Shown in pieces: positions 60,784 to 64,000 of a stretch of DNA of 64,000 nucleotides. The notes under the pieces are model-generated. The model had not been told where the DNA came from, searched no databases, and saw nothing but the letters and a program-made list of their open reading frames with translations. The position numbers and the translations under genes were made by a program. Position 1 is the first letter of the stretch. Every line of letters starts with the position of its first letter. The stretch spans positions 2,604,001-2,668,000 of the forward strand of contig CAVQDV010000005.1 of NCBI GenBank assembly GCA_963711375.1. Reading direction: 5' to 3'. Source of the DNA: CAVQDV01 sp963711375 (GTDB taxonomy: Bacteria > Pseudomonadota > Gammaproteobacteria > Coxiellales > Coxiellaceae).

Positions 60784-63279
60784 ATGCATAGAATGCTGAT
60801 TAATGCAACTCAGCCAGATGAGTTGCGAGTAGCTATTATAGAAAACACCCTCCTGATCGATCTCGACATAGAACACAGCGGCGTAGAACAGAAAAAATCC
60901 AATATTTACAAAGGCAAAATCTCGAGTATCGAGCCTAGCCTGGGTGCCGTTTTTGTGGATTATGGCAGCGAGCGCCATGGCTTTTTGCCGGTAAAAGAAA
61001 TCTCCCGCGAATATTTTTTAACGGATGTGGGCGACTCTGAAAATTTTGATATTAATCGCGTACTACGCCTCGGCCAAGAAGTGGTCGTTCAAGTAGACAA
61101 AGAAGAACGCGGCACGAAAGGTGCAGCACTAACCACCTACATCAGTTTGGCAGGTTCTTACCTAGTCTTAATGCCAAACAATCCTCGGGCAGGCGGCATT
61201 TCTCGTCGCATTGAAGGCGATGATCGCGATGAATTGCGCGAAGCTATCAATCAACTCACTGTTCCGGACGGCATGGGCGTTATCATTCGAACCGCTGGCG
61301 TCGGAAAAATGAAAGAGGATTTGCAGTGGGATCTCAACGTCTTATTGCGTTATTGGGAAGCCATTAAAAAAGCGGCTATCGCCAAACCGGGCCCTTATTT
61401 GATTCATCAAGAAGGGGACGTCATTATTCGCGCTATCCGCGATAATTTACGCCAAGAAATTCAAGAAATTATTGTCGACGAACAAAGCGCTTATGAAAGA
61501 GCGCGCAACTACATTAATCAAATTCGCCCAGATTTTCTCGATCGAATTAAATTATATACTGATCATTTACCCCTCTTCAGCCGTTTCCAAGTCGAGCGTC
61601 AAATTGAAAATGCCTTTTTGCGCGATATTCGTTTGCCTTCTGGTGGCTCGATTGTTATTGATCAAACCGAAGCCTTGGTGAGCGTTGATATTAACTCCGC
61701 TCGGGCAACAAAAGGCTCAAACATCGAAGAAACCGCATTAAATACCAATTTAGAAGCAGCCGACGAAATTGCTCGACAATTGAGAATACGAGATATTGGT
61801 GGCTTAGTGGTTATCGATTTTATTGATATGACGCCGGTGAAAAACCAACGAGAAGTGGAAAATCGCCTTCGTTATGCCCTGCGTTTAGACCGTGCCCGAG
61901 TACAAATGGGCCGAATTTCTCGCTTTGGTTTATTGGAAATGTCGCGTCAACGTTTACGTGCCGCGCTTTCCCTTTCTACCGAAAATACCTGTCCCCGTTG
62001 TGAAGGTAGAGGCACCATTCGAAGCGTAGAATCTTTATCACTTTCAACGGTACATTTAATTCAAGAACACGCTTCACGCGCATTAGCAGGAGCCACTTTA
62101 CAAGTTCAGTTGCCAATTGATGTCGCTACTTATGTATTAAATGAAAAACGTGAAGCTTTGGATGAAATTCAAGGCCACTCAAAAATTAATGTCGTTGTCG
62201 TTCCCAATAAGCATTTGCAATCCCCACAATTTCAGATTAAAGAAGTTCGTGGTGAGCAAGCTAATGCGGTTCCAAGCTATAAATTAAGCCGTCTGGCGAA
62301 AATCGATACGGCTGGAACCGGCATTGGTAGCACGGCTAAAAAATCCTCGGCTCCTATTAAAGAAACGGCTGAACCGGCTATTCGTCAATTTTTATCGACA
62401 CAAGCCACTTCCACACCGGCCCCAAGAAGGCCAAGCAGTGGGGGCGGTTTAATTAAACGCGTTTGGGAATTAATGTTTGGTGGTCAAGACCAACAAGCTC
62501 AGCCCGCCAAAAAAGCGCCAAGACCAGAACCCATTCATGAGGCGCGCCCAAAAGCCCAAGAACAAAAACCACCGCGAGCACCTAAAGCGACTCAAGAAAC
62601 AAAACCACGCCGACCGGATGCTGATAAAAATCGTGCACGTCGCGGCCAAAGGGGTGGAAAAAAACATTCTTCCGGAAATTTCGAAAATAAACGCGAAGAA
62701 TTATTAAACGAGGATATGCCAGAATTTTCTACTAGAAATTCGGAAAATCCGGCTCCTCGATCGGAACAGCCCGCACCACGAGATGCCAACGAAGTAGCTC
62801 GTGAATATGCCGCTCGTAAATCGAACGAACGTAAAATAGCGGAAGCTCAAGCGGCCGAAGCGAAATCTGAGGATAATGCAGTTGTCGCCGTGCATCATCC
62901 AGTTGAACCTCAACATGAGACCAAACATACAGAACCTGAATATGCGGGACGAGAATCTACTGAAAGCCAAGCGGCAGAGCATCGCTCACAGCATCAGCCT
63001 ACTGATCGCCAACACTTTGAACACACTACTTCAGAGCATCAAGCACCTGAACACGAGTCCTCCCAAGACCAAGCCAAAGAACATAAAGCGGCAGAGCCAA
63101 CCCCTGTTCAAAGCCAAGCTCCAAGCCCAACGCAAACAGATGCTTCAAAAGCGACGCCGCCTGAAACTCCGCTGTTCAAAGACCCTAACTACAAAGGTTT
63201 TGGCAGCCAATCCTCAGAACCTTTAATCGAAGTCACCACAAAACCCAAAACAACGGAAAATCCTGAAGAAAATAAATAA
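60784..63279 (+). CDS. rne: Ribonuclease E
   Basis: The endonuclease that starts mRNA decay and processes rRNA and tRNA. The 831 residues start MHRMLINATQPDELRVAIIE. The catalytic half has an S1 domain (IYKGKISSIEPSLGAVFVDY), the DNase I-like site VSVDINSARATKGS and GGLVVIDFIDM (metal aspartates), and the Zn-link CPRCEGRG. The C-terminal half from about residue 525 is low-complexity: a basic RPDADKNRARRGQRGGKKHS arginine-rich patch, then an Ala/Glu/His/Gln-rich region. It is shorter than E. coli RNase E (1061), so the degradosome scaffold is reduced. It is divergent from rluC. Confidence 0.96.
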   Translation: MHRMLINATQPDELRVAIIENTLLIDLDIEHSGVEQKKSNIYKGKISSIEPSLGAVFVDYGSERHGFLPVKEISREYFLTDVGDSENFDINRVLRLGQEVVVQVDKEERGTKGAALTTYISLAGSYLVLMPNNPRAGGISRRIEGDDRDELREAINQLTVPDGMGVIIRTAGVGKMKEDLQWDLNVLLRYWEAIKKAAIAKPGPYLIHQEGDVIIRAIRDNLRQEIQEIIVDEQSAYERARNYINQIRPDFLDRIKLYTDHLPLFSRFQVERQIENAFLRDIRLPSGGSIVIDQTEALVSVDINSARATKGSNIEETALNTNLEAADEIARQLRIRDIGGLVVIDFIDMTPVKNQREVENRLRYALRLDRARVQMGRISRFGLLEMSRQRLRAALSLSTENTCPRCEGRGTIRSVESLSLSTVHLIQEHASRALAGATLQVQLPIDVATYVLNEKREALDEIQGHSKINVVVVPNKHLQSPQFQIKEVRGEQANAVPSYKLSRLAKIDTAGTGIGSTAKKSSAPIKETAEPAIRQFLSTQATSTPAPRRPSSGGGLIKRVWELMFGGQDQQAQPAKKAPRPEPIHEARPKAQEQKPPRAPKATQETKPRRPDADKNRARRGQRGGKKHSSGNFENKREELLNEDMPEFSTRNSENPAPRSEQPAPRDANEVAREYAARKSNERKIAEAQAAEAKSEDNAVVAVHHPVEPQHETKHTEPEYAGRESTESQAAEHRSQHQPTDRQHFEHTTSEHQAPEHESSQDQAKEHKAAEPTPVQSQAPSPTQTDASKATPPETPLFKDPNYKGFGSQSSEPLIEVTTKPKTTENPEENK

Positions 63280-63312
63280 TTTTGAGGGACGGATCCAGCA
63301 AAGAGGTGAATA

Positions 63313-64000
63313 GTGCAATTAAAAAATAAAGTGGCAATAGTAACTGGCGCTGGAAGCGGTATAGGAAAAGAAATCGCCTTAACTTTTGCACGTGAAGGTG
63401 CCACTATTGCTGTGGCGGATATCGATAAAAATAATGCAGAAAAAACGGTGCAAGAGATTATTCAGCAAGGCGGCAAAGCCTTAAGCCTTCGAATGGATGT
63501 CACCAAAGAAGGAGAAGTAGAGGCGGGTGTCGCTGAAATATGCCAAACCTATGGTGGTGTGGATATTTTAATTAGCAATGCCGGAATTCAACATATTGAA
63601 GCCATCGACACTTTATCCTTAGCGAATTGGGAAAAAATGATGGACATCCATCTAACAGGCGCATTTTTAACAACCAGAGCCTGTACGCGTGAAATGTATA
63701 AACGAAAAGGCGGAAGCATTATTTATATCGGATCGGTACATTCTAAAGAAGCTTCTCTATTAAAATCCCCCTATGTAACGGCTAAACATGGATTAATTGG
63801 CTTATGCAAAGTAGTCGCCAAAGAAGGCGCTGCGCATAATGTAAGAGCCAATGTGGTCTGCCCTGGATTTGTGCGAACCCCCTTGGTCGAAAAACAAATT
63901 CCTGAGCAAGCAAAATCATTAGGAATTTCGGAAGAAGAAGTGATTAAACGCGTGATGTTGGGTGATACAGTCGATGGCGAATTCACGACACTCGAAGACA
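63313..64000 (+). CDS. bdhA: 3-hydroxybutyrate dehydrogenase, partial
   Basis: An SDR enzyme interconverting 3-hydroxybutyrate and acetoacetate, used in polyhydroxybutyrate/ketone metabolism. It runs off the right edge; about 229 residues are visible. It starts with GTG at 63313, with GAGGTGA 6 nt upstream. Motifs: VAIVTGAGSGIGKEIALTFA, ILISNAGIQHIEAIDTL, IIYIGSVHSKEASLLKSPYV then TAKHGLIGL (Ser-Tyr-Lys), and VVCPGFVRTPLVEKQIP, which matches HBDH lid residues. It lies 33 bp after rne, possibly on the same transcript. The acetoacetate-producing HMG-CoA lyase at 28238 would fit the same metabolism. Confidence 0.85.
   Translation, partial: MQLKNKVAIVTGAGSGIGKEIALTFAREGATIAVADIDKNNAEKTVQEIIQQGGKALSLRMDVTKEGEVEAGVAEICQTYGGVDILISNAGIQHIEAIDTLSLANWEKMMDIHLTGAFLTTRACTREMYKRKGGSIIYIGSVHSKEASLLKSPYVTAKHGLIGLCKVVAKEGAAHNVRANVVCPGFVRTPLVEKQIPEQAKSLGISEEEVIKRVMLGDTVDGEFTTLED

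Overview
The window is a chromosomal segment of a gammaproteobacterium with about 40% G+C. Gene orders support this: cmk-rpsA next to lapA-glmM, gyrA-serC-aroA, and plsX-fabH-fabG-acpP-fabF-mltG-tmk-holB-tatD. A very large ankyrin-like protein with an acidic/Lys-Arg tail, a degenerate biotin-carboxylase-like protein and a eukaryotic-type glutamine synthetase suggest a host-associated lineage such as Legionellales/Coxiellaceae. That placement is an inference, because no rRNA is present.

Layout. Positions 1-11,133 (minus strand): a partial quinone-oxidoreductase-like MDR gene, a MATE exporter, then tadA-guaA-guaB-pdxH-glmM-lapA, long-hairpin repeat copy 1, rpsA and cmk. Positions 11,185-21,152 form a roughly 10-kb accessory block between cmk and aroA, which are neighbours in many relatives. 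It holds a three-gene proton-translocating transhydrogenase (pntAA-pntAB-pntB), a degenerate biotin-carboxylase-like protein, a hipBA toxin-antitoxin pair with a readable promoter/operator, and a 1308-residue ankyrin-like candidate effector. Positions 21,161-26,820: aroA, repeat copy 2, serC, gyrA, repeat copy 3. Positions 26,846-32,606: a methylthioadenosine/S-adenosylhomocysteine deaminase-like gene, HMG-CoA lyase, typA, birA and a DedA protein. Positions 32,607-34,077: a small toxin-antitoxin pair with a palindromic operator, and a secreted six-cysteine protein. Positions 34,061-41,772: uvrB, a rhomboid protease, an aspartate aminotransferase, a two-gene split version of a rifampin-phosphotransferase/PEP-synthase-like enzyme, an SGNH hydrolase and an internally deleted amidase pseudogene. 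Positions 41,934-51,147: tRNA-Asn directly followed by potABCD, a small acidic protein, recJ, an MFS exporter, a GNAT acetyltransferase and a type II glutamine synthetase. Positions 51,148-60,569 (minus strand): the replication/fatty-acid cluster tatD-holB-tmk-mltG-fabF-acpP-fabG-fabH-plsX-rpmF-yceD-rluC. Divergent from it are rne and a partial 3-hydroxybutyrate dehydrogenase.

The most unusual structure is a family of composite intergenic elements at about 8.4, 22.6 and 26.6 kb. Each joins a REP-like GC-rich hairpin, a conserved leader (CCCCGAT..CC..CC followed by GTTCC) and a long nearly perfect palindrome ending in GGAACTC. The paired arms are identical within an element (31+28, 43 and 88 bp, with no mismatch), yet the arm sequence differs between elements. 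The central loops of copies 1 and 3 are homologous. All three sit at junctions where genes expected from relatives (ihfB; pheA/hisC; possibly mtnA) are absent. Solo REP-like hairpins lie in at least four other intergenic gaps.

All gene calls come from reading the translated sequence and recalling family motifs. No database search was possible.
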